Below the pieces are notes generated by a model. The model had not been told where the DNA came from. It ran no database searches and saw only the letters and a list, made by a program, of their open reading frames with translations. DNA of 64,000 bases. Origin: an uncultured Blautia sp. Its GTDB lineage: Bacteria > Bacillota > Clostridia > Lachnospirales > Lachnospiraceae. This document shows positions 1-8,335 of the stretch, piece by piece (position 1 is the stretch's first letter; each line of letters opens with the position of its first letter). The stretch is from assembly GCA_934364795.1 (NCBI GenBank), contig CAKRMK010000005.1, positions 62,001-126,000 of the forward strand, given 5' to 3'. A program made the position numbers and the translations under genes.

Positions 1-625
1 CAATGTTGTCGAAACGTTCTTTTACCATAGCTACCATCGCTTTTTCACGGGCAGTGAGATAAAAATCTCCGTCAGGGAAAACAACAGCAGAGGTTTTTGG
101 CATGGAGGTTTCATTTTCCCATGGATTAAACTCATTGTTGCACTCTATGCTGGAACGGTCCCAGCCTTCACCGGAGAAACGGCTGATCACAATTACGGCA
201 ACATCAGCAAATGCCTTAGCCCCATCTGCCAGTTCTGCTGGAAGCTCCGGTTCTACAGTCATGCCTGGAGCTGCGCCGTTTTCATACTGGTGGCGGATAT
301 CTGTATTATAAAATGCAGATAATGGTTCATAAATCTGAACTGCATTTTCCTGCATTTTCAGTCCGTCATAAAGATTGTGGACGTAGGAAACCATAACATC
401 TCCGCTTCCTCCGCCGCCTTTTACATAGTCAAAGCTTCCTTTTCCAAATAAAGCAATGCGGGTTCCTTCTGCCAGCGGAAGAAGATGGTTTTCATTTTTT
501 AAAAGAACCATACCTTCTTTGGCGGCCTCTTTAGAAAGCTGAATGTGTTCTTTGCTTGCAGTTACACGGCCGCTTTCCTTAAGGGGAAGGTTTGGCTGAA
601 ATTTGACACGGGTCCATTTGTTCAT
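1..625 (-). CDS. Glycoside hydrolase family 3 beta-glucosidase, domain-permuted, 3' part outside window
   Basis: The first 208 codons of a longer gene whose remainder lies beyond the left edge. The start is fixed by an AAGGAGG ribosome site about eight bases upstream of ATG at 625. Around residues 35-52 the protein has the EGMVLLKNE...LPL signature that opens the alpha/beta sandwich (GH3_C) domain, followed by a Gly-rich GGGGSGDV loop and an EGWDR motif. In ordinary GH3 enzymes this domain follows the TIM barrel, at about residue 350; here it is at the N-terminus. This matches the permuted GH3 enzymes known from Ruminococcus albus and Butyrivibrio, so the catalytic barrel should lie further to the left. 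There is no signal peptide, so it probably hydrolyses imported beta-glucosides in the cytoplasm. It is divergent from an AraC regulator, which is its likely controller. Confidence 0.85.
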   Translation of the reverse strand, partial: MNKWTRVKFQPNLPLKESGRVTASKEHIQLSKEAAKEGMVLLKNENHLLPLAEGTRIALFGKGSFDYVKGGGGSGDVMVSYVHNLYDGLKMQENAVQIYEPLSAFYNTDIRHQYENGAAPGMTVEPELPAELADGAKAFADVAVIVISRFSGEGWDRSSIECNNEFNPWENETSMPKTSAVVFPDGDFYLTAREKAMVAMVKERFDNI

Positions 626-875
626 TTTTATGTCCTCCTTGGGATATGCGTTTATTTTTTATGGAATCAAATGCAACTAAATTATGACTTTATTGTAGCG
701 GAAAATACAGGCGTATACTAGATGGTTTATTGCTTCTTTTATAGGGCTTTCTTGATATTTATATGGAAATATTATATAGTTTAATAAAATATAACGGGTG
801 TATTTTGATTTGATGGAAGAACATTAATAAATGTCAAAAAGACGTTCGTGTTTGTACGATAAGGCTTTTGAACTT

Positions 876-938
876 GGGACACGCCAAATATGAGAAAGTA
901 GCGATTTAAGCAGTAAATCAGCGGATTTTGAATATTTA
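876..938 (+). repeat. Dispersed hairpin repeat, copy A of GATTTAC/GTAAATC family
   Basis: This 63-base stretch, starting GGGACACGCCAAATATGAG, matches the reverse complement of 30043-30105 with only a few differences. The centre of the other copy is a perfect hairpin with arms GATTTAC and GTAAATC around a TGC loop; here the left arm has one change (GATTTAA). Both copies sit in intergenic DNA. It looks like a REP-type short palindromic element; no transposase is visible nearby. Confidence 0.7.
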
Positions 939-983
939 TAGAAGATTTAAAAATAAAGAAAAATCATGTCTGATTATTATTTT

Positions 984-1043
984 GAAACAGGAAAATCTGA
1001 GACAGAAAAATCTGAAACAGGAAAATCTGAAACAGAAAAATGG
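984..1043 (+). repeat. Four tandem 15-bp repeats just before the AraC start
   Basis: Four consecutive 15-base units alternate between GAAACAGGAAAATCT and GAAACAGAAAAATCT, with small changes. If translated in the frame of the downstream regulator they give QENLK/QKNLK repeats. The unit length is a multiple of three, so copy-number change would not shift the frame. The unit contains CAGGAAAA, which is faintly like a ribosome site. They lie 14 bases upstream of the chosen start. Confidence 0.75.
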
Positions 1044-1056
1044 GATGGGAAAATTA

Positions 1057-1920
1057 ATGAAGATTGAGTATGAAAATGTGTTAGATGATCATTTGGGAAA
1101 ACTGCATTTTACCTTTGTAAATACCTGGGAGCAGCTGCTTCCAGCCCACTGGCATGAACATCTGGAAATCGTTTATGTGACAGGAGGAGAAATTACAGCA
1201 TCCATTAATGATGTAAGCTACGAACTGAAAAAGAGGGATATTTTTCTGGTAAATTCCAATGATATTCATTATACCTATACTCATGAGGATGCGAGATATT
1301 ATCTTCTTCAGATTCCGCCTATTCACCTGGAACGTATTTCTGCCAGATGGGAAGGATTAAAATTTCAGGAATTTATACCTGGCTCAGAAGAGGAGGACAG
1401 CCTGAATTTTCAGCTTGGAAAAATTTTTCAGGAGATTGCCATATTTTATGAGGAAAAGGAAAAGGGATATCATCTGCTTGTTCTTTCGGCAGTTTACAGA
1501 TTGCTTTTTCTTTTGTATACAAAAGGTCTTCAGAAAAGGGAAGGTGCAGGTGACGGGCATGGCACGGTGCGTGATCTGGAACGGATGAAGCTGTGCATGG
1601 AGTTTGTACGGGAGCACTATGGGGAAAGCATTTCCCTGGCAGATGCGGCAGGGCTTCTGGCGATTACCCCGGAGCACTTTTGCAGGCTGTTCCGCAAATA
1701 TACCGGACAGACTTTTCTTACTTATGTAAACCAGATCCGAATGGAACATTTTTTTTATGATCTTATGGAAACGGATGAGAATATCACATTTCTTCTGGAT
1801 AAAAACGGAATTACCAATTATAAAGGATTTTTAAAGAAGTTTAAGGCGGTTTATGGTGCATCACCGAAGGTGGTGAGAGGGGAAACTACAGGAAATTCTC
1901 ATAATGGCAAAAGTATGTAA
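1057..1920 (+). CDS. AraC family transcriptional regulator with cupin sensor
   Basis: A 287-residue regulator if read from ATG 1057 (MKIEYENV). The frame is open further upstream to TTG 928, but that stretch is repeat DNA; an ATG at 1045 is a second candidate and neither has a strong ribosome site. Residues 30-100 form a cupin-like sugar-sensing half with the HWHEHLE motif at 31-37, typical of AraC regulators of carbohydrate genes. Residues about 180-280 hold the two helix-turn-helix units (first LADAAGLLAITPEHFCRLF). The gene is divergent from the GH3 beta-glucosidase, so it most likely activates that gene in response to an oligosaccharide; this is inference from position. Confidence 0.85.
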   Translation: MKIEYENVLDDHLGKLHFTFVNTWEQLLPAHWHEHLEIVYVTGGEITASINDVSYELKKRDIFLVNSNDIHYTYTHEDARYYLLQIPPIHLERISARWEGLKFQEFIPGSEEEDSLNFQLGKIFQEIAIFYEEKEKGYHLLVLSAVYRLLFLLYTKGLQKREGAGDGHGTVRDLERMKLCMEFVREHYGESISLADAAGLLAITPEHFCRLFRKYTGQTFLTYVNQIRMEHFFYDLMETDENITFLLDKNGITNYKGFLKKFKAVYGASPKVVRGETTGNSHNGKSM

Positions 1921-1923
1921 AAG

Positions 1924-1977
1924 AAAAACAGATATGTTTTAACTCGCCTTAAACCGCAAAAACATACCTGTTTTTCT
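1924..1977. terminator. Bidirectional terminator between convergent genes
   Basis: Arms AAACAGATATGTTTT and AAAACATACCTGTTTT form a stem around an 18-base loop, with A and T runs on the outer sides. It lies between the stop of the AraC gene and the stop of the convergent plsC gene and can serve both. Confidence 0.75.
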
Positions 1978-1987
1978 GTAAAATATT

Positions 1988-2728
1988 TTATAACATTGAC
2001 TTATTTTTAACCAGCATTTCATAAATAATATTCTGGGTATATGCGCCCAGATGTTTCTTATCTTCTTTGTCCAGCTGGTCTGTATAGATGGGCTTTCCGT
2101 ATTCCAGTATGACATGTGTCTTTTTGATTTTGGGAAAATGGCTTTCCCAGATATCAGCGGAACCACTGATTGCCATAGGAATGATAGGGCAGCCTGCCTT
2201 AGTGGCAATTTTAAAACTTCCCTCATGGAATGGAAGCATGTCCAGCTCATCTGCATTTTTATTACGGGTGCCCTCTGGGAAAATACAGATGGAAATACCG
2301 GATTTTACTTTTTCGATAGCAGTAAGGATGGTTTTCAGTCCCTGCTTCAGATCCTTGCGGTCAAGGAACAGGCAGTGGAGAAGTTTCATCCAGATAGAAA
2401 GAAGAGGAACCTTTTCCATTTCTTTCTTGGCAATATATCCGGTGCGGATTGGACAGCGCGGATAGGTAAGAGGCACATCGAAAAAACTTCTGTGATTACC
2501 AATATAAAGAACCGGTGTGTCAGTGGGCACGTTCTCTTCTCCTATGACAGTAAGCTTCACGCCGGCAATCCACAGGATAAAGCGAAAAACTGCCTGGACG
2601 ATTCTAAGAGAACTGATTTCTTTTGCCATGGGGTTAAACTTTCCGATGATCCATTCTACAAGAAGAATGGGAATGGACAGAATCAGGAATCCAACCACCA
2701 CGATTACGCATAAAATAAAACGAATCAT
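1988..2728 (-). CDS. plsC: 1-acyl-sn-glycerol-3-phosphate acyltransferase
   Basis: A 246-residue membrane acyltransferase that acylates lysophosphatidic acid to phosphatidic acid in phospholipid synthesis. The N-terminal 28 residues are hydrophobic and form a membrane anchor. The catalytic NHxxxxD motif is NHRSFFD at residues 78-84, and the glycerol-phosphate-binding FPEGTR motif is at 150-155. The length is normal for the family. It is transcribed alone, convergent with the AraC gene and divergent from the PrcB-like lipoprotein gene. Confidence 0.92.
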   Translation of the reverse strand: MIRFILCVIVVVGFLILSIPILLVEWIIGKFNPMAKEISSLRIVQAVFRFILWIAGVKLTVIGEENVPTDTPVLYIGNHRSFFDVPLTYPRCPIRTGYIAKKEMEKVPLLSIWMKLLHCLFLDRKDLKQGLKTILTAIEKVKSGISICIFPEGTRNKNADELDMLPFHEGSFKIATKAGCPIIPMAISGSADIWESHFPKIKKTHVILEYGKPIYTDQLDKEDKKHLGAYTQNIIYEMLVKNKSML

Positions 2729-2883
2729 TTGAATTTCCTCATATCAGATAGTAGTAGTGTTTAAGGACCCTCTCCAAGGTCTGCCTGTCATCATTATATA
2801 AAATTTCAAAAATTCTTGCAATAAATCTTTTTAATTCCACATAGAATAAAATAAATGGAAAATGCTGTTTATGAGGTGACCTG

Positions 2884-3294
2884 ATGAAAAAAACAGCAGC
2901 CTTTGCGGGGATGATTCTGTGGTCCCTGTTTTTTCTCACAGGATGCCGTTTTATCCGGATAGAGGAAGAACCACGCATGCCCATTGAATATTCCATTGTA
3001 AAACCAGAAGAACTTCCGGCGGAGCTGGAGGCACTGATTCTGGAAAAAAGGGCAAAAGAATTTCAGCTGACGTATCAAAGTGAAAAGGAAATGTTTCTGA
3101 TAAAAGGATATGGACAGCAGATGAGTGGAGGATACAGTATTCAGGTGGAAGAGCTGGGAGTGACTTCTGAAGCCATTTTTTTCAGAACTAAGCTGATAGG
3201 GCCTTCAGATGAAAAAATACAGCTAAGTCCACCATCTTATCCTTATATTGCGGTAAAAATGGCGTATAGAAAGGAACCTGTAATATTTGAATAA
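2884..3294 (+). CDS. PrcB-like lipoprotein
   Basis: A 136-residue predicted lipoprotein. The signal sequence ends in LTGC with Cys21 as the lipidated residue. Residues about 82-135 carry GGYSIQVEE, TKLIGPS and PSYPYIAVK, which match the C-terminal domain of the PrcB family (protease complex subunit). PrcB-type proteins in clostridia are poorly characterised. AGGTGA just before ATG 2884 supports the start. It is followed by sipL on the same strand; no protease gene is adjacent. Confidence 0.75.
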   Translation: MKKTAAFAGMILWSLFFLTGCRFIRIEEEPRMPIEYSIVKPEELPAELEALILEKRAKEFQLTYQSEKEMFLIKGYGQQMSGGYSIQVEELGVTSEAIFFRTKLIGPSDEKIQLSPPSYPYIAVKMAYRKEPVIFE

Positions 3295-3378
3295 ATTTTC
3301 GGAGATACCGGTAATAGTTGAAGTGACAGCCTGCCAAAAGGGTCCAGATTTAATGATCAGGAAAAGGAGTGAAAATTC

Positions 3379-4941
3379 GTGGAATTAAGAAAAGAAAGTG
3401 TTCAGATGCTTCATGTAAAAAGCCGGGCTACCAGCCAGGTAACTTTTGACGCGGATTATAATGTACCGGATGTAAAGCCGGATATGGGGCGGCTGATCCA
3501 GAGTAAAGGCGATATATTGATGGACGAAGTACGCCTTAGTGAAGGGAAGGCATTTATCAGTGGAAATCTAAATGTGGATATTCTTTATGTGGGAGAAGAG
3601 GACAAAAAAGTGTGCAATCTGGAGGCAAAGCTGCCTTTTGATGAAACATTGAACCTGGAAGGCATTACAGGTGGGGACAAAATGTGCCTGCAGTGGGAAA
3701 TTGAAGATCTAAGTGTTCATATGATCCATTCACGAAAACTGAATATCAAAGCAATCGTAACATTTTATGCAGTAGTGGATGAAATGTCAGGCGTCCAGCT
3801 TCCTGTAGAGATTGGAGAAAAAGAGATTTCTGTTAAAAAGAAAAATGTACAGTTGATGAGCCTGATGATACATAAAAAAGATACTTTGCGGATTAAGGAT
3901 GAGGTAACTCTGGCATCGAACAAACCCAATATTGACCAGCTTCTGTGGCATACCATTGAAGTGAGGGGACTGGATCTGCGCCTGGAGGAAAATCTGATAA
4001 GGGCAAAAGGGGAGTTGTCTGTTTTTGTTCTTTACGCTGGTGAGGACGAGGAAAATCCTCTTCAGTGGGCAGAATACGTTCTGCCATTTAATTCTGAAAT
4101 AGAGTGTACCGGGTGTACAGCAGAAATGATTCCGAACATATCTGTATCGGTTATGCATCAGAGCATTGAAGTAAAACCGGATTCTGATGGTGAAGAGCGG
4201 GTATTTTCCGTAGATGTGGTGCTGGAGCTGGACATGAAAATTTATCGTGAAGAGGAGCACTGTCTGATCCTGGATGCATATTCTCCGCTAAAAGAGTGCA
4301 TTCTTCATGGAAAAGAGGAATGTCTGGAAAGCCTTCTTGTGAGAAATGCTTCCAAGTGCAGAGTGGCAGATAAAATTGAGCTGAAGGAAAGTCAGGGCAA
4401 AATCCTTCAGATCTGTCACAGCCAGGGACGTGTAAAGGTGGAAAAAACCCAAATTGTAGAAAATGGAATTCAGGCCGAAGGTGTTGTTTTCCTGAAAATT
4501 CTGTATATTACAGGAAATGATGACATGCCGTTTTATTCAGTGGATGGGATGATTCCATTTTCTCATGTAATTGAAGCAAATGGAATTTCACAGGACAGTA
4601 CTTTTTTCCTGCAGGCTGATCTGGAGCAGCTGTCAACCTCTATGATCGACAGCAATGAAATTGAGATAAAGGCAGTCATAAGCCTGAATGTGCTGGTGCT
4701 GCAATGTGAGAAGAGAATGATCATCAGCAAAATCGAGGAGCAGCCTCTTGATATGGATAAAATCCAGGTTATGCCGGGGATTACAGTTTATATTGTGAAA
4801 AGTGGGGATACCATGTGGGATATTGCGAAGCGGTTTTATACGACTGTAGAAGAAATCTGTGGGTTGAATGAGCTGGAAAATGAAACTGTGGTGCCAGGGC
4901 AGCCTTTGCTTCTGGTGAAGAAAGTTGGATATATGTATTGA
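3379..4941 (+). CDS. sipL: SipL-like spore protein with SPOCS (DUF3794) and C-terminal LysM domains
   Basis: A 520-residue protein. Most of it is repeated SPOCS/DUF3794 beta-rich domains (recurrent motifs such as VDILYVG and VFVLYAGED, and a matching VFLKILYITG). The last 50 residues are a LysM domain (VKSGDTMWDIAKRFYTTVEE, then a NELENE segment). This architecture is that of SipL, which binds SpoIVA through its LysM domain and couples coat to the forespore membrane in Clostridioides. The start is GTG 3379 with AAGGAG nine bases upstream. ispE follows. The function is taken from the family and no sporulation promoter was identified. Confidence 0.8.
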   Translation: MELRKESVQMLHVKSRATSQVTFDADYNVPDVKPDMGRLIQSKGDILMDEVRLSEGKAFISGNLNVDILYVGEEDKKVCNLEAKLPFDETLNLEGITGGDKMCLQWEIEDLSVHMIHSRKLNIKAIVTFYAVVDEMSGVQLPVEIGEKEISVKKKNVQLMSLMIHKKDTLRIKDEVTLASNKPNIDQLLWHTIEVRGLDLRLEENLIRAKGELSVFVLYAGEDEENPLQWAEYVLPFNSEIECTGCTAEMIPNISVSVMHQSIEVKPDSDGEERVFSVDVVLELDMKIYREEEHCLILDAYSPLKECILHGKEECLESLLVRNASKCRVADKIELKESQGKILQICHSQGRVKVEKTQIVENGIQAEGVVFLKILYITGNDDMPFYSVDGMIPFSHVIEANGISQDSTFFLQADLEQLSTSMIDSNEIEIKAVISLNVLVLQCEKRMIISKIEEQPLDMDKIQVMPGITVYIVKSGDTMWDIAKRFYTTVEEICGLNELENETVVPGQPLLLVKKVGYMY

Positions 4942-5012
4942 AAAAAATACAAAAATATTTTAAAATAGCAGTAGTAAAAGATTGTATACAAAGTACAAAA
5001 GCGGAGGAAATT

Positions 5013-5867
5013 ATGCGTTTAAGAGCAATGGCTAAAATAAATCTGGGACTTGATGTAGTTGGAAAGCGGACAGACGGCTACCATGAAGTCCGTATGATCA
5101 TGCAGACCATACAGATGTATGATGTGCTTGAAATTGAAAAGAAAGCGGAACCTGGAATTGTCCTTACGACGAATATTCCGTATGTTCCTACCGATGAAAG
5201 AAATCTTGTTTATAAGGCTGCAAAAATGCTGATGGATGAGTTTCATGTGGAAGAGGGGCTTTCCATGCGGCTGGAGAAGTTTATCCCTGTAGCAGCAGGA
5301 ATGGCAGGGGGAAGCTCTGATGCGGCTGCTGCGTTTGTGGGAGTGAACCGTTTGTTTGGATTAGGGCTCTCTGAAGAGGAGCTGATGAAACGGGCAGTGA
5401 AGGTAGGCGCCGATGTTCCCTATTGTGTAATGCGTGGAACTGCATTAGCAGAGGGAATCGGAGAGAAGCTGACCAGACTTCCAAGGCTTCCTCATTGTTA
5501 TGTGCTTGTGGGAAAACCAGGCGTAAATGTATCTACGAAGACTGCCTATGAGAATCTGAAGCTGGATGCTTTGTCAGTGGTACATCCGGATATTGACGGT
5601 ATGGTAGATGCAGTGAAAAATGGCGATCTGGATGGAGTGATTTCCAGAATGGGAAATGTGTTTGAGCCGGGAATTATTGGGAAGTATCCGGTAATTCAGG
5701 AAATCAAAGACCTGATGGAGAATCATGGTGCGCGCAGAGCTATGATGAGCGGAAGTGGACCTGCCGTATTTGGTATTTTTGATGACAAAGAGAAAATGGA
5801 GCAGGCAGCAGCAGCTCTTCGGGAGAGCAAACTGGCGAAAACTGTTTTTGCTACAGAAGTTTTTTAA
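5013..5867 (+). CDS. ispE: 4-diphosphocytidyl-2-C-methyl-D-erythritol kinase
   Basis: A 284-residue GHMP kinase that phosphorylates CDP-methylerythritol in the non-mevalonate isoprenoid pathway. ATG 5013 follows GGAGG by five bases; the frame is open upstream to 4938 but those codons overlap the end of sipL and are not conserved-looking. The catalytic lysine is in MAKINLG (residue 8), the ATP loop is the PVAAGMAGGSSDAAAA stretch at residues 91-106, and a GADVP motif carries the catalytic Asp near 133. It sits between sipL and a GntR regulator, probably co-transcribed. Confidence 0.93.
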   Translation: MRLRAMAKINLGLDVVGKRTDGYHEVRMIMQTIQMYDVLEIEKKAEPGIVLTTNIPYVPTDERNLVYKAAKMLMDEFHVEEGLSMRLEKFIPVAAGMAGGSSDAAAAFVGVNRLFGLGLSEEELMKRAVKVGADVPYCVMRGTALAEGIGEKLTRLPRLPHCYVLVGKPGVNVSTKTAYENLKLDALSVVHPDIDGMVDAVKNGDLDGVISRMGNVFEPGIIGKYPVIQEIKDLMENHGARRAMMSGSGPAVFGIFDDKEKMEQAAAALRESKLAKTVFATEVF

Positions 5868-5895
5868 GATAAGGTTTCTTTAGGGGGAAATACAA

Positions 5896-6570
5896 ATGAC
5901 AAGTGATTTTACAGTGCATATGGACGAGTATCTTCCGTTACGGGAAGTTGTATTTAATACATTGCGTCAGGCTATTTTGAAGGGAGAGCTGAAGCCGGGA
6001 GAGAGACTGATGGAGATTGCCCTTGCAGAGAAGCTGGGAGTAAGCAGGACACCTATCCGTGAGGCTATGCGAAAACTGGAGCTGGAAGGTCTGGTAGTGA
6101 TGATCCCAAGAAGGGGTGCCCAGGTTGCAAATATTACAGAGAAGGATCTGAACGATGTTCTGGAGGTCAGGATCACTCTGGAAAATATGGCAATTGAAAA
6201 GGCCTGCGCCAATATGACTGATGAAGATGTGCGGGAGCTGGAGCAGGCGGCAAAGAATTTCCAGAAGAGTACAGCAGAGGGTGATCTGGTAAAAATGGCA
6301 GAGGCAGATGTGAATTTCCATGAGACTATTTACCGGGCAGCGGATAATAAAAGGCTGATGCAGGTGCTGAATAATTTGAGAGAGCAGATTTACAGGTATC
6401 GTGTGGAATATCTGAAGGAGGATGAAGCCAGGAACAGGCTTGTGGAAGAGCATGAGGAGATTACACAGGCCATTCGGGACCGGGATGTGAAGAAGGCGCA
6501 GGAATTGTCGTTTGAACATCTGGAGAATCAGAGGATGGGGATTATTCAGGCGATTCGGGCGGAAGAATAG
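5896..6570 (+). CDS. GntR family regulator, FadR/FCD subfamily
   Basis: A 224-residue regulator. A winged helix at residues 12-76 includes the KGELKPGERL and LGVSRTPIREAMRKLE signatures. The FCD ligand-binding domain (about 85-215) has the usual metal-binding residues in FHETIYRAADN and EEHEEI. Such regulators respond to organic acids. The start ATG 5896 has a GGGGGAAA site. No obvious metabolic target is adjacent, so the effector cannot be named. Confidence 0.88.
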   Translation: MTSDFTVHMDEYLPLREVVFNTLRQAILKGELKPGERLMEIALAEKLGVSRTPIREAMRKLELEGLVVMIPRRGAQVANITEKDLNDVLEVRITLENMAIEKACANMTDEDVRELEQAAKNFQKSTAEGDLVKMAEADVNFHETIYRAADNKRLMQVLNNLREQIYRYRVEYLKEDEARNRLVEEHEEITQAIRDRDVKKAQELSFEHLENQRMGIIQAIRAEE

Positions 6571-6689
6571 GGTTTTTATTTTGTCGAACGTGAGGGGGCC
6601 AGGCAGCCTGCCTGACCCGTCGCCCCGATAGGTTGAGAAAAACAAAAACCGCTGCAGGGAATATAATTGAAAGTTTTGGGGATGCTAGA

Positions 6690-6714
6690 AGAGACGTAGG
6701 TGTCTCTTTTTTTT
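6690..6714 (+). terminator. Rho-independent terminator in the leader of the germination operon
   Basis: AGAGAC and GTCTCT enclose a six-base loop and are followed by eight T. It lies downstream of the GntR gene and 20 bases before the preferred start of the germination receptor gene. Between it and the GntR stop is a further palindrome, GGCCAGGCAGCCTGCCTGACC-like, at 6597-6618. It may simply end the GntR transcript, or act as an attenuator. Confidence 0.7.
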
Positions 6715-6734
6715 ATGTCTGGAAATGGTGGGTG

Positions 6735-8285
6735 ATGTTGGTGAGGGAGAAAAATGATAATATTGTTATAATTTCGGGGGATGTTCGGGAGAATGAGAGG
6801 AGAGTAAGAGAGCGGTTTTCTGATTGTGGGGATGTGCAGATCAGGAGAATGAGGCTGGGGGAGGAGCGGAAGGTTGATTGCCTGATGGTTTATATTGAAG
6901 TGACGACTTCGAATATGATGTTGGAGGACTCGGCGCTTGGGAGAATGATTGGGCATTTCTGGGAGATTTCGCCGGAGGGAATTCAGGAGTTCGTAGAATA
7001 TAACAGTCTGGGAATTGCTGATGTGAAGAAGCTGACGGATATGGAGCAGGTGTTTGCTGGTGTTCTGGCGGGGGATGCGGTGTTTTTTCTGGATGGGTTT
7101 GACCAGGCAATGAAAATTTCCAGTGTGGGATATCCAAGTATGGGTGTTACTGAAGTGGAAATGGAGAAGGTGCTTCGGGGGTCCAAGGAGGGGTTCTCTG
7201 ATTCGGTAAAAACTAATTCTGCTTTAATCCGAAAAAGGCTGCGGGATACCAGATTAAAGGTCGTAGAATTTTATATCGGAGAGCGTTCGCATACATTGGT
7301 TCAAATGGTTTATATGGAAGATCTGGTGCGTGAGGAGTTTCTGGAGCAGGTGAAAGAGAGGCTGGGAGAATTTAAAATTGATGGGATTCTGGACAGCGGA
7401 ATGTTGGAGCAGCTTACAGAGGATTCCTGGTTTTCTCCTTTTCCACAATATCAGACAACAGAAAGACCAGACCGGGCGGCGCAGGAAATTCTGAATGGAA
7501 AAGTTGTATTATTATGTGATAATTCTCCGGCAGCACTGGTTTTGCCAGGGGTGTTTAACAGTTTTATGGAGAGCAGCGAGGACTGGTACAATCGATTTGA
7601 AATGGCTTCATTTTTGCGGGTGCTTCGATACCTGGCATTGGCTGCGGCAACTTTACTTCCTGGATTGTATCTTGCGGTAATCCGGTTTCATACACAGATT
7701 CTCCCAACCAATATGATTCTGTCTTTTGCACAGGCAAGGGAGGGAGTTCCTTTTTCCAGCATTGCAGAGCTGGTACTTCTGGAATTGTCTTTTGAACTTA
7801 TCAGGGAGGCTGGGGTGCGGATTCCGGGGGCACTTGGAAATGCTATGGGAATTGTTGGCGGCCTGATCGTGGGATCGGCAGCTGTAGAAGCAAATCTGGT
7901 AAGTCCTATTGTTGTTATGGTAGTGGCAATTACTGCCCTTGGTTCACTGGCTATTCCAAATGAGGAATTTGCATCTGCTTTCCGGCTTTTAAAATATTTC
8001 TTTTTATTTCTTGGTGGATATCTGGGGATTTTTGGAATTGTGATCGGATTGTATCTTACGGTGTCACATCTGGCCGGACTTTTAAGTTTTGGGGTGCCAT
8101 ATCTTTCGCCGTTTATCAAACAAAGTACAATAAAAGGGACTGGAACTGGTATTCTTAGGATTCCTTTCAGAAAGAGATGGAGGCGTCCCATGTATGCAAA
8201 AGTGGAGGAAAGTATAAGACTGCGAAACCGTGGAGCTGCTAAAGGCTTTCAATCTGAAAAGAACTCCAAAGCTGAGAAAAAATAG
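6735..8285 (+). CDS. GerA-type spore germination receptor subunit A
   Basis: A 516-residue subunit of a nutrient germinant receptor in the spore inner membrane. Residues 1-280 form the cytoplasmic N-domain, and the C-terminal half has five hydrophobic segments with the family signatures (GLYLAVIRFH, LPTNMILSFAQAREGVPF, RIPGALGNAMGIVGGLIVG, SLAIPNEEFASAFRLLKY). The frame extends upstream to TTG 6633, but a terminator at 6690-6714 lies in that extension, so ATG 6735 is preferred even though its ribosome site (GGTGGGTG) is weak. It is followed 50 bases later by the B/C subunit gene. Confidence 0.85.
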   Translation: MLVREKNDNIVIISGDVRENERRVRERFSDCGDVQIRRMRLGEERKVDCLMVYIEVTTSNMMLEDSALGRMIGHFWEISPEGIQEFVEYNSLGIADVKKLTDMEQVFAGVLAGDAVFFLDGFDQAMKISSVGYPSMGVTEVEMEKVLRGSKEGFSDSVKTNSALIRKRLRDTRLKVVEFYIGERSHTLVQMVYMEDLVREEFLEQVKERLGEFKIDGILDSGMLEQLTEDSWFSPFPQYQTTERPDRAAQEILNGKVVLLCDNSPAALVLPGVFNSFMESSEDWYNRFEMASFLRVLRYLALAAATLLPGLYLAVIRFHTQILPTNMILSFAQAREGVPFSSIAELVLLELSFELIREAGVRIPGALGNAMGIVGGLIVGSAAVEANLVSPIVVMVVAITALGSLAIPNEEFASAFRLLKYFFLFLGGYLGIFGIVIGLYLTVSHLAGLLSFGVPYLSPFIKQSTIKGTGTGILRIPFRKRWRRPMYAKVEESIRLRNRGAAKGFQSEKNSKAEKK

Positions 8286-8335
8286 CAAAAAAGAAATGAC
8301 ACAGGTGGCAATAAAAATACGGAGGACTTGTAGAA

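Larger units (their letters stand above)
626..1056. other. Divergent promoter region between GH3 gene and araC-type gene
   Basis: About 430 bases without a convincing gene. It should hold the promoters of both flanking genes. It contains the hairpin repeat at 876-938 and the four-unit 15-bp repeat at 984-1043. The regulator's reading frame stays open from a TTG at 928, but that codon lies inside the dispersed repeat and has no ribosome site, so translation from it is unlikely. Confidence 0.5.

Noticed and set aside
102..311. Small plus-strand gene at the left edge
   Set aside because: It is antisense to the GH3 gene, which has a clear ribosome site and conserved domain.
6571..6734. T-box or other known riboswitch in the germination leader
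   Set aside because: No T-box sequence or other known aptamer core is visible; only a palindrome and a simple terminator.
6633..6734. N-terminal extension of the germination A subunit from TTG 6633
   Set aside because: A strong terminator with eight T lies inside this stretch and it has no ribosome site.
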